In this document: piece by piece, positions 42,251-51,760 of the stretch
How the letters are laid out: each line of letters starts with the position of its first letter
Position numbering within the stretch: position 1 is the stretch's first letter
Assembly (NCBI RefSeq): GCF_013003985.1
Contig: NZ_CP053073.1
Location: forward strand, 1,550,001 to 1,614,000
DNA: 64,000 bases
Reading direction: 5' to 3'
Origin: Usitatibacter palustris
Lineage (GTDB): Bacteria; Pseudomonadota; Gammaproteobacteria; Burkholderiales; Usitatibacteraceae
The notes under the pieces: model-generated
Databases searched by the model: none
The model's input: the letters and a program-made list of their open reading frames with translations, nothing else
What the model was told of the DNA's origin: nothing
Program-made: the position numbers and the translations under genes

Positions 42251-43149
42251 GCGAGCTCCTCCTGGACTTCGGCTAATAGTTTTGTTGATTCCGCACCGCG
42301 AACGCGCGCGATGTCGTCCTGATACTTGAGCAGAGCGCCGAGGGTCACGTCAATGGTGGCGGGGTCGAGGACGACAACGTCGAGTGCGGTGAGCGCGCGC
42401 GTCCAGTCGAGCGTCTCCGCCACACCCGGTGCCTTGAAGAGGTCCTTGCTGCGCAGCTTCTGCACGAACGCGACCACTTCGCGCGAGAGTCTCTCGGAGG
42501 CGCCCGGTGCCTTGCGCTTGAGAATCTCCAGCTCCGCTTCGGCGCTCGGATAGTCGACCCAGTGGTAGAGGCAGCGGCGCTTGATCGCGTCGTGGATCTC
42601 GCGCGTGCGGTTCGAGGTGACGATCACGATCGGCGGGAACTCCGCGCGGATCACGCCGAGCTCGGGGATGGTGACCTGGTAGTCGGAGAGCACTTCGAGC
42701 AGATAGGCCTCGAACGGTTCGTCGGCGCGGTCGAGCTCGTCGATGAGCAGCACCGGCGGTTTGCCGTACGTGGTGGCTTCGAGTGCTTGCAGGATCGGGC
42801 GCTTCACGAGGTACGCGTGCGAGAAGAGGTCATCCTCGAGCTTGCGCACCTGGTCGCCGCCTTCGGCTTCGGCGATGCGGATCGCCATCATCTGGCGCTG
42901 CACGTTCCATTCGTAGACGGCACTCGAGACATCGAGGCCTTCGTAGCACTGCAGCCGGATGAGCGGGCGGTCGAGACTCTTCGCGAGGACCTTCGCGATC
43001 TCGGTCTTGCCGACGCCGGCTTCGCCTTCGAGGAAGAGCGGTCGCGCGAGCTCGAGCGAGAGGAAGACCGCGGTCGCGAGCCGGCGATCGGCGACGTAGT
43101 CGGCGCCGGCGAGGAGCTTGGCCGCCTCGTCGATCGAGCGCGGCGTCAT
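42247..43149 (-). CDS. coxD: CoxD-type MoxR AAA+ ATPase
   Basis: A 300-residue AAA+ ATPase of the MoxR group: Walker A GEAGVGKTEIAK (about 42-53), Walker B VLLIDELDRADE, sensor region VIVTSNRTREIHDAIKRR. CoxD is an ATP-driven chaperone for maturation of the carbon monoxide dehydrogenase active site, working with CoxE. The four-base overlaps with coxM (upstream) and tctC (downstream) show tight coupling. Confidence 0.88.
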   Translation of the reverse strand: MTPRSIDEAAKLLAGADYVADRRLATAVFLSLELARPLFLEGEAGVGKTEIAKVLAKSLDRPLIRLQCYEGLDVSSAVYEWNVQRQMMAIRIAEAEGGDQVRKLEDDLFSHAYLVKRPILQALEATTYGKPPVLLIDELDRADEPFEAYLLEVLSDYQVTIPELGVIRAEFPPIVIVTSNRTREIHDAIKRRCLYHWVDYPSAEAELEILKRKAPGASERLSREVVAFVQKLRSKDLFKAPGVAETLDWTRALTALDVVVLDPATIDVTLGALLKYQDDIARVRGAESTKLLAEVQEELA

Positions 43150-43937
43150 GCGGCGGCGACGGCCCTCTGCGCCATCACGCCCACGAGATGCGCACGGTAT
43201 TCGCCGCTCGCATGGAGGTCGCCGATGAGATCGGTCGCTGGTACTGCCACACCCTTCACGGCATCGGCGGACCAGCTCTTCGCGAGCGCATCTTCCATCG
43301 CCTTCACGCGGAACACACCCTTGCGTCCGGCACCTGTCACGGCGACGCGCACGCCATCGGCGGTCTGCGCGACGAACACACCTACCAGCGCGAAGCGCGA
43401 CGCCGACTGCTTGAACTTCACGTACGCCGCCTTCTTCGGAATCGGGAAGGTCACGGAGGTGATGATCTCGCCCGCCTGCAGCGCGGTCTCGAACAGCCCC
43501 TTGAAGAACTGGTCGGCGGGAATCTTGCGCGTCGAAGTGTTCACGGTAGCGCCAAGGCCCACGAGCGCGGCAGGGTAGTCCGCCGATGGGTCGTTATTGG
43601 CGACCGAGCCGCCGATCGTGCCCATGTTGCGCACCTGGCGATCGCCGATCAGCGCCGCGAGGGCCGCGAGTGCGGGGATCTTCGCCTTCACGTCGGCAGA
43701 GTTCACCACTTCCGCGTGTCGCGTCATCGCGCCGATCGTCACCGCATTGCCTTCGGCCTTGATGCCGCGCAGCTCCGCAATCGCCGCGAGGTCGACGAGG
43801 TCGCTCGGTGCCGCGAGGCGAAGCTTCATCGCTGCGAGCAGCGACTGGCCGCCGGCGAGGAACTTCGCGTCGCCTTTGGAACCTTCGATCGTGGCGTCCT
43901 TGACGGTGGCGGGCTTGTGATAGGTGAATGCGTGCAT
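43146..43937 (-). CDS. coxM: CODH/xanthine dehydrogenase-type FAD subunit
   Basis: A 263-residue FAD-binding subunit of the molybdenum hydroxylase family. The FAD site motifs are AKFLAGGQSLLAAMKLRLA and GTIGGSVANNDPSADYPAAL; the C-terminal domain of the family follows. It transfers electrons from the 2Fe-2S subunit to the acceptor. It is separated from coxL by hairpin repeat copy 7. Confidence 0.9.
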   Translation of the reverse strand: MHAFTYHKPATVKDATIEGSKGDAKFLAGGQSLLAAMKLRLAAPSDLVDLAAIAELRGIKAEGNAVTIGAMTRHAEVVNSADVKAKIPALAALAALIGDRQVRNMGTIGGSVANNDPSADYPAALVGLGATVNTSTRKIPADQFFKGLFETALQAGEIITSVTFPIPKKAAYVKFKQSASRFALVGVFVAQTADGVRVAVTGAGRKGVFRVKAMEDALAKSWSADAVKGVAVPATDLIGDLHASGEYRAHLVGVMAQRAVAAA

Positions 43938-43957
43938 GGTCGTCTCCTATTCACTAC

Positions 43958-44049
43958 TGTCATCCTGAGGGCCGCAGGCCCGAAGGACCTGCTTGAATCA
44001 GTGAACCCCCTAAAGCAGGTCCTTCGTCGCTTCGCTCCTCAGGATGACA
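43958..44049. repeat. Dispersed hairpin repeat, family A, copy 7
   Basis: A 92-base copy between coxL and coxM. As in copy 5, its right end supplies the last residues and stop codon of the upstream gene (coxL reads ...Lys-Leu-Ser-Ser-stop into the repeat). Confidence 0.92.
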
Positions 44050-46396
44050 ATTTCGAGGTTTGAATAGCCCGCCAAACTCTCTCCGGCGTCGTCGGCATCG
44101 GTAGATCCTTCACCCCCAACGCATCGCACATGGCATTCATGAATGCCGCGGGAGCACCGATCGCACCTGCCTCGCCGCAGCCTTTCACGCCGAGCGGGTT
44201 GTGCGTGCACGGCGTCACGCGCGTATCGACCTGGAAGTTCGGCAGGTCGTCGGCGCGCGGCATCGTGTAGTCCATGTACGAGCCGGTGAGGAGCTGGCCG
44301 GAATCCTTGTCGTAGACGCAGCCTTCGAGGAACGCCTGGCCCAGGCCCTGCGCGACGCCGCCGTGGACCTGGCCCTCGACGATCATGGGATTCACGATGT
44401 TGCCGAAATCGTCGCAGGCGCTGAACGCGACGATCTTCGTCTGGCCCGTCTCCTTGTCGATCTCCACCTCGCAGATGTGCGTGCCGGCGGGGAACGTGAA
44501 GTTGGTCGGATCGTAGAAGGCCGTCTCGTCGAGGCCCGGCTCCAGTTTGTCCAGCGGATAGTTGTGCGGCACGTAGGCGGTCAGCGCCACCTGCGCGAAC
44601 GGAATGTTCTTGTCGGTGCCTTTCACCGTGAACTTGCCGTCCTTGAACTCGACGTCGGTGTCGCTCGCTTCCATGAGGTGTGCGGCGATCTTGCGGCCCT
44701 TCGCGATGATCTTGTCGAGGGCCTTCATGATCGCCGTGCCGCCCACCGAGAGCGAACGCGAACCATAGGTGCCCATGCCGAAGGGAACGCGACCCGTGTC
44801 GCCATGGACGATATCCACGTCGTCGATGCCGAGGCCCAGGCGATCGGCGACGACCTGCGCGAACGTGGTCTCGTGTCCCTGGCCGTGGCTGTGCGAACCG
44901 GTGAACACCGTGACCTTGCCGGTGGGATGCACGCGCACTTCGCCCGCTTCGAAGAGGCCCGCGCGCGCACCGAGCGCACCGGCGATGTTGGAAGGCGCGA
45001 GTCCGCAGGCCTCGATGTAGGAGGCATATCCGAGCCCGCGCAGCTTCCCGTTCTTCGCAGCTTCCGCCTTGCGCTTCGGAAAGCCCGCGACGTCCGCCAT
45101 CTTGTTGGCGCCGTCGAGCGTGGCGTCGTAGTCGCCGATGTCGTAGGTGAGCGCGACGGGCGTGTTGTACGGGAAGGTGCGGATGAAATTGCGGCGCCGG
45201 ATCTCGTCCTGCGCGATCTTCATCTCGACAGCGGCCTGGTGGACGATGCGCTCGACGACGTACGTCGCCTCGGGACGGCCCGCGCCGCGATACGCGTCGA
45301 CCGGTGCCGTGTTGGTGAACACCGCCGTCACTTCGCAGTGGATCGCGGGTGTCGTGTACTGGCCGGCGAGCAGCGTGGCGTAGAGGATCGTCGGGATGCA
45401 GGACGCAAACGTGGAGAGGTACGCGCCCATCGCGGCGGAGGTCTTCACGCGCATGCCGAGGAACTTGCCGTCCTTGTCGAGCGCGAGTTCGACCTGCGTC
45501 ACGTGGTCGCGGCCGTGGGCGTCGGACACGAAGGACTCGCTCCGATCGGCGGTCCACTTGATCGGGCGGTTCACGAGCTTGGACGCCCAGACGCAGACGG
45601 TTTCCTCAGCGTAGAGGTAGATCTTCGAACCGAAGCCGCCACCGACGTCGGGCGCGATCACGCGCACCTTGTGCTCGGGCAAGCCCAGCACGAAGGCCGT
45701 CATCAGCAGGCGCTCGACGTGCGGGTTCTGGCTCGTCACGTAGAGCGTGTAGGAATCGTCGTGGCGTGCGTACGTGGCGTTGCAGGCGCGCGGCTCGATC
45801 GCGTTGGGAATGAGTCGGTTGTTGACGAGGTCGAGCTTGGTGACGTGCGCGGCCTTCGCGAACGCGGCATCCGTCGCGGCCTTGTCGCCCAGCGCCCAGA
45901 CGTAGCAGACGTTGTCGGACGCTTCGTCGTGCACCGCCGGCGCGCCCTTGGCGAGCGCGCTGCGCACATCGATGACGGCGGGCAGCGGCTCGTACTCGAC
46001 CTCCACTTTCTCGGCGGCGTCGCGCGCCTCGTTGAGCGTTTCGGCAATCACGATCGCGACCTGATCGCCGACGTGGCGCACCTTGCCCACCGCGAGGATC
46101 GAATGCTTGGGCTCCTTCATCGGCTTGCCGTCGGTGCCGGTGATGAGCCAGCCGCATGGGAGTCCCCCCACCGCGGCGGGAATGTCGGCGCCGGTGTAGA
46201 TCGCGATCACTCCGGGCGACTTCTTCGCCGCGGCCGTGTCGATCTTCCCGAGCTTCGCGTGCGCGTGCGGCGAGCGCACGAACACGGCGTACGTCTGGTG
46301 CGGGAGCTTCACGTCGTCGGTGTACTGCCCGGCGCCGGTGAGGAAGCGGTAGTCCTCCTTGCGTTCGACGCGTTTGCCGATGGCCATGTCGTTCAT
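44039..46396 (-). CDS. coxL: Form II carbon monoxide dehydrogenase-type large subunit
   Basis: A 785-residue molybdopterin-binding large subunit of the xanthine oxidase/CODH family. The active-site loop reads AYRGAGR (residues 368-374), the form II signature; the CO-oxidising form I has AYxCSFR. Other features: [17 protein letters not shown] and the cofactor region [12 protein letters not shown]. Form II enzymes may oxidise CO weakly or act on aromatic or aldehyde substrates; the true substrate is not known. Its C-terminus ends inside repeat copy 7. Confidence 0.9.
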   Translation of the reverse strand: MNDMAIGKRVERKEDYRFLTGAGQYTDDVKLPHQTYAVFVRSPHAHAKLGKIDTAAAKKSPGVIAIYTGADIPAAVGGLPCGWLITGTDGKPMKEPKHSILAVGKVRHVGDQVAIVIAETLNEARDAAEKVEVEYEPLPAVIDVRSALAKGAPAVHDEASDNVCYVWALGDKAATDAAFAKAAHVTKLDLVNNRLIPNAIEPRACNATYARHDDSYTLYVTSQNPHVERLLMTAFVLGLPEHKVRVIAPDVGGGFGSKIYLYAEETVCVWASKLVNRPIKWTADRSESFVSDAHGRDHVTQVELALDKDGKFLGMRVKTSAAMGAYLSTFASCIPTILYATLLAGQYTTPAIHCEVTAVFTNTAPVDAYRGAGRPEATYVVERIVHQAAVEMKIAQDEIRRRNFIRTFPYNTPVALTYDIGDYDATLDGANKMADVAGFPKRKAEAAKNGKLRGLGYASYIEACGLAPSNIAGALGARAGLFEAGEVRVHPTGKVTVFTGSHSHGQGHETTFAQVVADRLGLGIDDVDIVHGDTGRVPFGMGTYGSRSLSVGGTAIMKALDKIIAKGRKIAAHLMEASDTDVEFKDGKFTVKGTDKNIPFAQVALTAYVPHNYPLDKLEPGLDETAFYDPTNFTFPAGTHICEVEIDKETGQTKIVAFSACDDFGNIVNPMIVEGQVHGGVAQGLGQAFLEGCVYDKDSGQLLTGSYMDYTMPRADDLPNFQVDTRVTPCTHNPLGVKGCGEAGAIGAPAAFMNAMCDALGVKDLPMPTTPERVWRAIQTSKLSS

Positions 46397-46406
46397 CGCA
46401 GTCTCC

Positions 46407-46871
46407 TCACATCTTCGCGAGGCCGGCTTTCACCGCCTTCACGATGTTGTGGTAACCGGTGCACCGGCAGAAATTGCCGTCGAGCGCGGCGCGGATCTGT
46501 TCGTCGTCGGGATTCTTGAGCTTGCCCGCGAGTTCCACCGCACCCATCACCATGCCGGTCGTGCAGAACCCGCACTGCAAGCCGTGGTGTTCCTTGAACG
46601 CCGCCTGCATGGGATGCAGCTCGCCGTTGGTCGCCAGCCCCTCGATCGTCGTGATCACCGCACCCTGCGCCTGGACGGCGAGGACGTTGCAACACTTCAC
46701 CGCGCGCCCGTCCATGAGGATCGTGCAGGCGCCGCACTGGGCCGTGTCGCAGCCGACGTGCGTGCCGGTGAGGCTCAAGTTTTCACGAAGGTAAGTGACC
46801 AGGAGTGTGCGCGGCTCGAGATCCGCGGTGACGGCTTTTCCGTTGACCGTCATGGAAACGAGAATGCCCAT
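46407..46871 (-). CDS. coxS: CODH-type 2Fe-2S subunit
   Basis: A 154-residue protein with two [2Fe-2S] clusters: plant-type Cys41/46/49/61 (in [17 protein letters not shown]) and the second Cys100/103/135/137 (CGFCTTGMV and [10 protein letters not shown]). This is the standard small subunit of molybdenum hydroxylases. It is the first cox gene on this strand, with coxL ten bases downstream. Confidence 0.93.
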   Translation of the reverse strand: MGILVSMTVNGKAVTADLEPRTLLVTYLRENLSLTGTHVGCDTAQCGACTILMDGRAVKCCNVLAVQAQGAVITTIEGLATNGELHPMQAAFKEHHGLQCGFCTTGMVMGAVELAGKLKNPDDEQIRAALDGNFCRCTGYHNIVKAVKAGLAKM

Positions 46872-46983
46872 CGATGCCTCCTCCGGGAGGTGAAGCTTTT
46901 TATGGGGAGATGCAGAGATGCAGCAGGGACTCGGCCGATTCTACGCCCGGCTCGGTGACACTAAACGACGCGGTGCAGCAAAG

Positions 46984-47730
46984 TCAGTAAGTCGCCCGTC
47001 CGCCGGACAGATCGAAGGTGGCGGCGGTGGAGAACGAGCAATCCTCGCTGCACAGCCAGCAGACGAGGGCGGCGATCTCGTCGGGCTCGCCGAAGCGGCC
47101 CATCGGGATCTTCGAGAGCATGAACTGGATGAATTCCGGCGTCATTTGCGAAAACATGCCCGTCTTCACGGCGGCGGGCGTCACGCAATTGACCTTCACG
47201 TTGGTCTGCGCGAGCTCCTTGCCGAGCGACTTCGTGAGCGCGATCACGCCCGCCTTCGAGGCGCTGTAGGCCGAGGCATTCGGGTTGCCTTCCTTGCCCG
47301 CGACGGAGGCGATGTTCACGATGCGGCCGTACTTATTTGCTTCCATGTGCGGCGCGATCGTCTTGTTGCACAGGAAGACACCGGTGAGGTTGATGTCGAG
47401 TACCGCCTGCCATTCCTCGATGGGGTAGTCGCGCACCTTGAGGTTCGGACCCGTGATGCCGGCGCTGCAAACGAGGATATCGACCTTGCCCAGGGCGGTG
47501 AGCGTTTCGTCGAGCGCGCGCCGGACCTGCGATTCGTCGGCGACGTCGAGGGTGGCGGAGTGCGTGCCCGATTTCAGTGCATCGGCGGCCTTGGCGCCGG
47601 CCGCGGCATCGCGATCCCAGACGCTCACCCGGGCGCCCGAGGCGATGAGGCGACTCGCGATCGCGAGTCCGATTCCGGCCGCGCCCCCTGTGACGACGGC
47701 ATTGCGGCCCTTCATGTCGAGCTGGTTCAA
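46984..47730 (-). CDS. Short-chain dehydrogenase/reductase, sugar-acid cluster
   Basis: A 248-residue SDR enzyme: NAD(P) motif VVTGGAAGIGLAIA, catalytic Ser/Tyr/Lys in IVNIASVAGKEGNPNASAYSASKAG. The TTG at 47730 is favoured as start: GAGGAG precedes it at proper spacing and it gives MNQLDMKGRNAV, a usual SDR N-terminus; ATG 47715 is the alternative. It is divergent from the dehydratase operon and shares with it an operator-like motif at 47789-47807. It probably oxidises a sugar or sugar-acid intermediate of that pathway. Confidence 0.82.
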   Translation of the reverse strand: MNQLDMKGRNAVVTGGAAGIGLAIASRLIASGARVSVWDRDAAAGAKAADALKSGTHSATLDVADESQVRRALDETLTALGKVDILVCSAGITGPNLKVRDYPIEEWQAVLDINLTGVFLCNKTIAPHMEANKYGRIVNIASVAGKEGNPNASAYSASKAGVIALTKSLGKELAQTNVKVNCVTPAAVKTGMFSQMTPEFIQFMLSKIPMGRFGEPDEIAALVCWLCSEDCSFSTAATFDLSGGRATY

Positions 47731-47788
47731 GCGGGTCTCCTCGCGGGTGTTTTTGCGGCTATCTTTTTCCGGCAGGATATCGCAAGAT

Positions 47789-47807
47789 TGGCCTGACCAC
47801 TTGACCA
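47789..47807. promoter_or_regulatory. Candidate GntR/FadR-type operator, site 1
   Basis: TGGCCTGACCACTTGACCA, identical in 18 of 19 bases with site 2 at 62997-63015, and containing TGGCnnnACCA, close to the TGGTnnnACCA type recognised by FadR-like GntR proteins. It lies in the divergent region between the SDR and dehydratase genes. Confidence 0.75.
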
Positions 47808-47864
47808 AAACGACAACCCCCGGTTGCCGTCCCGAGGATCGAGGGATCTGCTTTTGCGAGGAGA

Positions 47865-49598
47865 ATGATGGCAGCAGCCAAAAAGCCGCGCCGCAGCCAG
47901 CAATGGTTCGGCCGCGACGGCAAGATGGGCTTCATCTACCGCTCGTGGGTGAAGAATCGCGGCATTCCGCACGATCAGTTCGATGGCCGCCCGGTCATCG
48001 GCATCTGCAACACCTATTCCGAGCTCACGCCCTGCAATTCGCATTTCCGCACGCTCGCGGAACACGTGAAGACCGGCGTGTGGGAAGCGGGTGGATTTCC
48101 GCTCGAATTTCCCGTGATGTCGCTGGGCGAGACGCTGCTGCGGCCCACGGCGATGCTCTATCGCAACCTTGCGAGCATGGACGTCGAGGAATCGATCCGC
48201 GGCAACCCGATCGATGGCGTCGTGCTGCTGATGGGCTGCGACAAGACGACCCCGGCGCTGCTCATGGGGGCGGCGAGCGTGGACATTCCGACGGTCGGTG
48301 TCTCCGGCGGCCCGATGCTCTCGGGCTGGTACCGCGGCGAGCGCATCGGCTCGGGCACCAACACCTTCTCGCTTTCCGAGGACCTGCGCGCGGGCAAGAT
48401 CACGCAGGACGAATACCACGAGGCCGAGAGCTGCATGCACCGCTCGCACGGCCACTGCATGACGATGGGCACGGCTTCCACGATGGCGAGCATGGTGGAA
48501 GCGCTCGGCGTGGGATTGCCCGGCAACGCGGCATATCCCGCGGTGGATGCGCGCCGCAACGTGCTCGCGCGCCATGCGGGCCGCCGAATTGTCGAGCTGG
48601 TGAAGGAAGACACGCCGCTTTCGAAGATCATCACGCGCGCCGCGTTCGAGAACGCCATTCGCGTGAATGCCGCGATCGGCGGCTCCACCAACGCGGTGAT
48701 TCATTTGATCGCGATTGCGCGCCGCATCGGCGTGAAGCTCAACCTCGAGGACTGGGACAAGCTCGGCCGCGACGTGCACACGCTCGTGAACCTGATGCCC
48801 AACGGCAAGTTCCTCATGGAGGACTTCTGCTACGCGGGCGGGCTTCCCGTCGTGATTCGCGAGCTGGGTGAGCAGGGCCTCCTCAAGAAGGACGCGCTGA
48901 CGGCCAACGGCAAGTCGATCTGGGAGAACAACAAGGACGCGGAGAACTTCAACACCGACGTCATCATGCCGTTCAAGAAACCGTTCAAGAAGAACACCGG
49001 CATCGCGGTCCTTCGCGGCAACCTCTGTCCCGACGGCGCAATCATCAAGCCCTCGGCCGCGACGCCCAAGCTCATGAAGCACAAGGGCAAGGCGGTCGTC
49101 TTCGAGAACATCGAGGATTTCCACTCGCGCATCGATGATCCCAAGCTTCCGGTCGATGCGAATTCCGTCCTGGTGCTGAAGAACTGCGGACCGAAGGGTT
49201 ACCCGGGCATGGCGGAGGTAGGCAACATGCCGCTGCCCGAGCGCATCCTCAAGAAGGGCATCACCGACATGGTGCGCATCTCGGACGCGCGCATGAGCGG
49301 CACGGCCTACGGCACTGTCGTGCTGCACACCGCGCCCGAAGCCGCGCTCGGTGGGCCGCTGGCGCTGGTGCAGGACGGCGACATGATCGAGCTCGATGTC
49401 TCCAAGCGGAAGCTGGAGCTTCTCGTGTCGGAGAAGGAACTCGCGAAGCGCAGGAAGGCGTGGAAGCCGCCCAAGCCGCCGATGCAGCGCGGCTATTGGA
49501 AGCTCTACGTCGATCATGTGAACCAGGCTTGCGACGGAGCGGACCTTGATTTCCTCGTCGGCAAGAGCGGCGCAGGCGTACCTCGCGACAACCACTGA
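47865..49598 (+). CDS. IlvD/Edd-family sugar-acid dehydratase (L-arabonate dehydratase-like)
   Basis: A 577-residue Fe-S dehydratase. Cluster and metal residues are visible as Cys57 (LTPCNSHF), Cys125 in MGCDKTTPA, and a third Cys in HGHCMTMGTASTM. Within the family it resembles sugar-acid dehydratases (L-arabonate/D-fuconate type) that give 2-keto-3-deoxy acids, rather than amino-acid biosynthetic IlvD. Two adjacent ATGs follow GAGGAG. Its stop overlaps the next gene by one base (TGATG). The genes downstream encode a hydroxyacid dehydrogenase and a sugar ABC importer, consistent with catabolism. Confidence 0.85.
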   Translation: MMAAAKKPRRSQQWFGRDGKMGFIYRSWVKNRGIPHDQFDGRPVIGICNTYSELTPCNSHFRTLAEHVKTGVWEAGGFPLEFPVMSLGETLLRPTAMLYRNLASMDVEESIRGNPIDGVVLLMGCDKTTPALLMGAASVDIPTVGVSGGPMLSGWYRGERIGSGTNTFSLSEDLRAGKITQDEYHEAESCMHRSHGHCMTMGTASTMASMVEALGVGLPGNAAYPAVDARRNVLARHAGRRIVELVKEDTPLSKIITRAAFENAIRVNAAIGGSTNAVIHLIAIARRIGVKLNLEDWDKLGRDVHTLVNLMPNGKFLMEDFCYAGGLPVVIRELGEQGLLKKDALTANGKSIWENNKDAENFNTDVIMPFKKPFKKNTGIAVLRGNLCPDGAIIKPSAATPKLMKHKGKAVVFENIEDFHSRIDDPKLPVDANSVLVLKNCGPKGYPGMAEVGNMPLPERILKKGITDMVRISDARMSGTAYGTVVLHTAPEAALGGPLALVQDGDMIELDVSKRKLELLVSEKELAKRRKAWKPPKPPMQRGYWKLYVDHVNQACDGADLDFLVGKSGAGVPRDNH

Positions 49599-50557
49599 TG
49601 ACTTGCTTCCTCATCACCGACTACGACTTCCACGACGTGGACCTGGAGACCGGTCTGCTTCGCGAGGCCGGCATGGAAGTGAAGACGGCCCAGTGCCGCA
49701 CGGAGGAAGACGTCATTGCCGCGGCCAAGGGCTGCGATGGCGTGCTGATCCAGTACGCGCCGTTGAACGAGAAGGTCTTCAAGGCGCGGCCGGAAGTGCG
49801 CATCGTGAGCCGCCTCGGTGCGGGCTACGACACGGTGAACGTGGCGGACGCGCGCAAGCATGGCGTATGGGTCGCCAACTCACCGGACTACGGCGTGGGC
49901 GAAGTGGCGAGTCACGCGCTGGGCATGGCACTCGCGCTCGTGCGCCACCTGCCGTTCTACGATCGCGACATCCGCGGCGCGAAGTGGCACTACACGTCGG
50001 CCGGGAAGCTGCGTCGTCCAAAGGAACTCACGCTGGGATTGCTCGGCCTGGGACGCATCGGCAAGCGCATGGCCGCGATCTCGCACGAAGCCTTCCGCGA
50101 CGTGATCGCCTGCGATCCCTACATTGCCGACACCGAGTTCCCGCCGTACGTGCGCCGCGTCGACCGCGACGCGCTTTTTCGCGAAGCCGATCTCGTGAGC
50201 CTGCACGTTCCACTCAATGAAGAAACGCGCGGCATTGTGAACACCGCGGCGCTGGCACTGATGAAGCCCGGCTCCTGGGTCGTGAACACGGCCCGCGGCG
50301 GCCTCGTCGATATCCCCGCGCTTCTGGCCGCGCTCGATGCCAACCGGCTCGACGGCGCCGCGCTCGACGTCCTGCCCACCGAACCCCCCGCGTCCAGCGA
50401 TCCGCTCGTGACGCATTCCCGCGTGCTGCTCACGCCGCACGCGGCTTTCTATTCAGCAGAAGCCGAACAAGAACTGCGCCGGAAAGCCGCGCAGAACCTC
50501 GTCGACTGGGCGCGCACCGGGCGCCCGCGATACGTCGTCTCGGAAGGACGGGCCTGA
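49598..50557 (+). CDS. D-isomer-specific 2-hydroxyacid dehydrogenase (CtBP/phosphoglycerate dehydrogenase-like)
   Basis: A 319-residue NAD-dependent dehydrogenase: GLLGLGRIGKRMAA (dinucleotide site), catalytic Arg region NTARGGLVDIPALLAAL, Glu and His in PTEPPASSDPLVTHSRVLLTPHAAFYSAEA. It reduces or oxidises a 2-keto/2-hydroxy acid. One-base overlaps on both sides (TGATG) put it firmly between the dehydratase and the ABC ATPase. The substrate is unknown, probably a product of the same sugar-acid pathway. Confidence 0.87.
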   Translation: MTCFLITDYDFHDVDLETGLLREAGMEVKTAQCRTEEDVIAAAKGCDGVLIQYAPLNEKVFKARPEVRIVSRLGAGYDTVNVADARKHGVWVANSPDYGVGEVASHALGMALALVRHLPFYDRDIRGAKWHYTSAGKLRRPKELTLGLLGLGRIGKRMAAISHEAFRDVIACDPYIADTEFPPYVRRVDRDALFREADLVSLHVPLNEETRGIVNTAALALMKPGSWVVNTARGGLVDIPALLAALDANRLDGAALDVLPTEPPASSDPLVTHSRVLLTPHAAFYSAEAEQELRRKAAQNLVDWARTGRPRYVVSEGRA

Positions 50558-51630
50558 TGGCGGCGGTATCGATCAAGGCAGTGCACAAGCATTTCGGCAC
50601 CACGCCCGTGATTCGCGGCGTGGACATCGAGATCGCCGATGGCGAGTTCGCGGTGCTCGTCGGGCCCTCGGGCTGCGGCAAGTCCACGCTGCTGCGGATG
50701 ATCGCGGGCCTCGAGGAGATCGGCGAGGGCGAGATCGTGATCGGCGGCAAGGTCGTGAACAACATGCAGCCCAAGGAGCGCGACATCGCGATGGTGTTCC
50801 AGAACTACGCGCTCTATCCGCACATGAAGGTGCGCGACAACATGGCTTTCAGCATGTTGCTCGCCAAGCGCCCGAAGGAGGAGATCGAGGCGCGCGTGCA
50901 GAAAGCCGCGGATATCCTGGGGCTGGGCGAATTGCTCGACCGCTATCCGCGCCAGCTCTCCGGCGGCCAGCGCCAGCGCGTCGCGATGGGCCGGTGCATC
51001 GTGCGCGACCCGCAGGTGTTCCTCTTCGACGAGCCGCTCTCGAACCTGGACGCGAAGCTGCGCGTGGCGATGCGCACCGAACTGAAGGAGCTCCACCAGC
51101 GGCTGAAGACCACCTCGATCTACGTGACGCACGACCAGATTGAGGCGATGACCATGGCCGACCAGATCGTCGTGATGCGCGACGGCATCGTCGAGCAGCG
51201 CGGCCGGCCGCTCGACCTCTACGACCATCCCGCGAATCTCTTCGTCGCGGGCTTCATCGGCTCGCCCGCGATGAACTTCCTGCCCGGCACGCTGCGTCGC
51301 GCCAACGGCGTGGCATCGGTCGAGCTCTCGAGTAGCGTTCGCCTGCCCGCGCCGCGCGCGTGTAGCGGTGAAGACGGCCAGAAGGTGATCTACGGCGTGC
51401 GCCCCGAGCACTTCACGCTGGTCAACGGCAACGGCATTCCCGCGCACGTCGTCGTCGTTGAGCCGACGGGAGCGGATACGCTGGTGTTCGCGCGCTTCTG
51501 CGAGACCCAGGTCACGACGGTCTTTCGCGAGCGCCACGGGTTCAAGCCCGGTGAAACCATTTCGCTCGCGCCGGAAACGGCGCGGGGGCATTTGTTCGAT
51601 GCGGAATCAGGTAAGACATTGATGCAGTAA
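50557..51630 (+). CDS. Sugar ABC transporter ATP-binding protein (UgpC/MsmK type)
   Basis: A 357-residue ABC ATPase: Walker A GPSGCGKST, signature LSGGQRQRVAMGR, Walker B VFLFDEPLSNLDAK, and a C-terminal TOBE domain (GVRPEHF region) typical of carbohydrate importers (CUT1 group). It powers the permeases encoded downstream. One-base overlap with the dehydrogenase gene. An imperfect inverted repeat (51638-51711) separates it from the binding-protein gene. Confidence 0.93.
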   Translation: MAAVSIKAVHKHFGTTPVIRGVDIEIADGEFAVLVGPSGCGKSTLLRMIAGLEEIGEGEIVIGGKVVNNMQPKERDIAMVFQNYALYPHMKVRDNMAFSMLLAKRPKEEIEARVQKAADILGLGELLDRYPRQLSGGQRQRVAMGRCIVRDPQVFLFDEPLSNLDAKLRVAMRTELKELHQRLKTTSIYVTHDQIEAMTMADQIVVMRDGIVEQRGRPLDLYDHPANLFVAGFIGSPAMNFLPGTLRRANGVASVELSSSVRLPAPRACSGEDGQKVIYGVRPEHFTLVNGNGIPAHVVVVEPTGADTLVFARFCETQVTTVFRERHGFKPGETISLAPETARGHLFDAESGKTLMQ

Positions 51631-51637
51631 GTCTGGA

Positions 51638-51711
51638 TCCGCCGATAAACGCGGATAAACGCAGATAGCAGCCTTGTTCTTCATCGGCGTTTATCGGTGT
51701 TTATCTGCGGA
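51638..51711. repeat. Imperfect inverted repeat of GATAAACGC units
   Basis: Two 29-base arms (51638-51666 and 51683-51711), imperfect complements, rich in GATAAACGC and CTGCGGA units. This type of intergenic hairpin is known from many proteobacteria. It lies between the ABC ATPase and the binding-protein gene and may adjust expression of the binding protein relative to the ATPase. Confidence 0.75.
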
Positions 51712-51760
51712 TAAGGATTTTGGTTCGAGTGGCTCCCATAACCACATGGAGGAGATGGCG

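Noticed and set aside
44039..46396. Form I carbon monoxide dehydrogenase.
   Set aside because: The active-site loop is AYRGAGR, the form II type, not AYxCSFR.
44201..46519. A 772-codon open frame on the plus strand opposite coxL.
   Set aside because: Low-complexity Arg/Asp/Val/His-rich translation typical of the antisense of a GC-rich gene; coxL is full length with all motifs.
47727..49595. A 622-codon open frame opposite the dehydratase gene.
   Set aside because: Antisense shadow of a strongly conserved IlvD-family gene.
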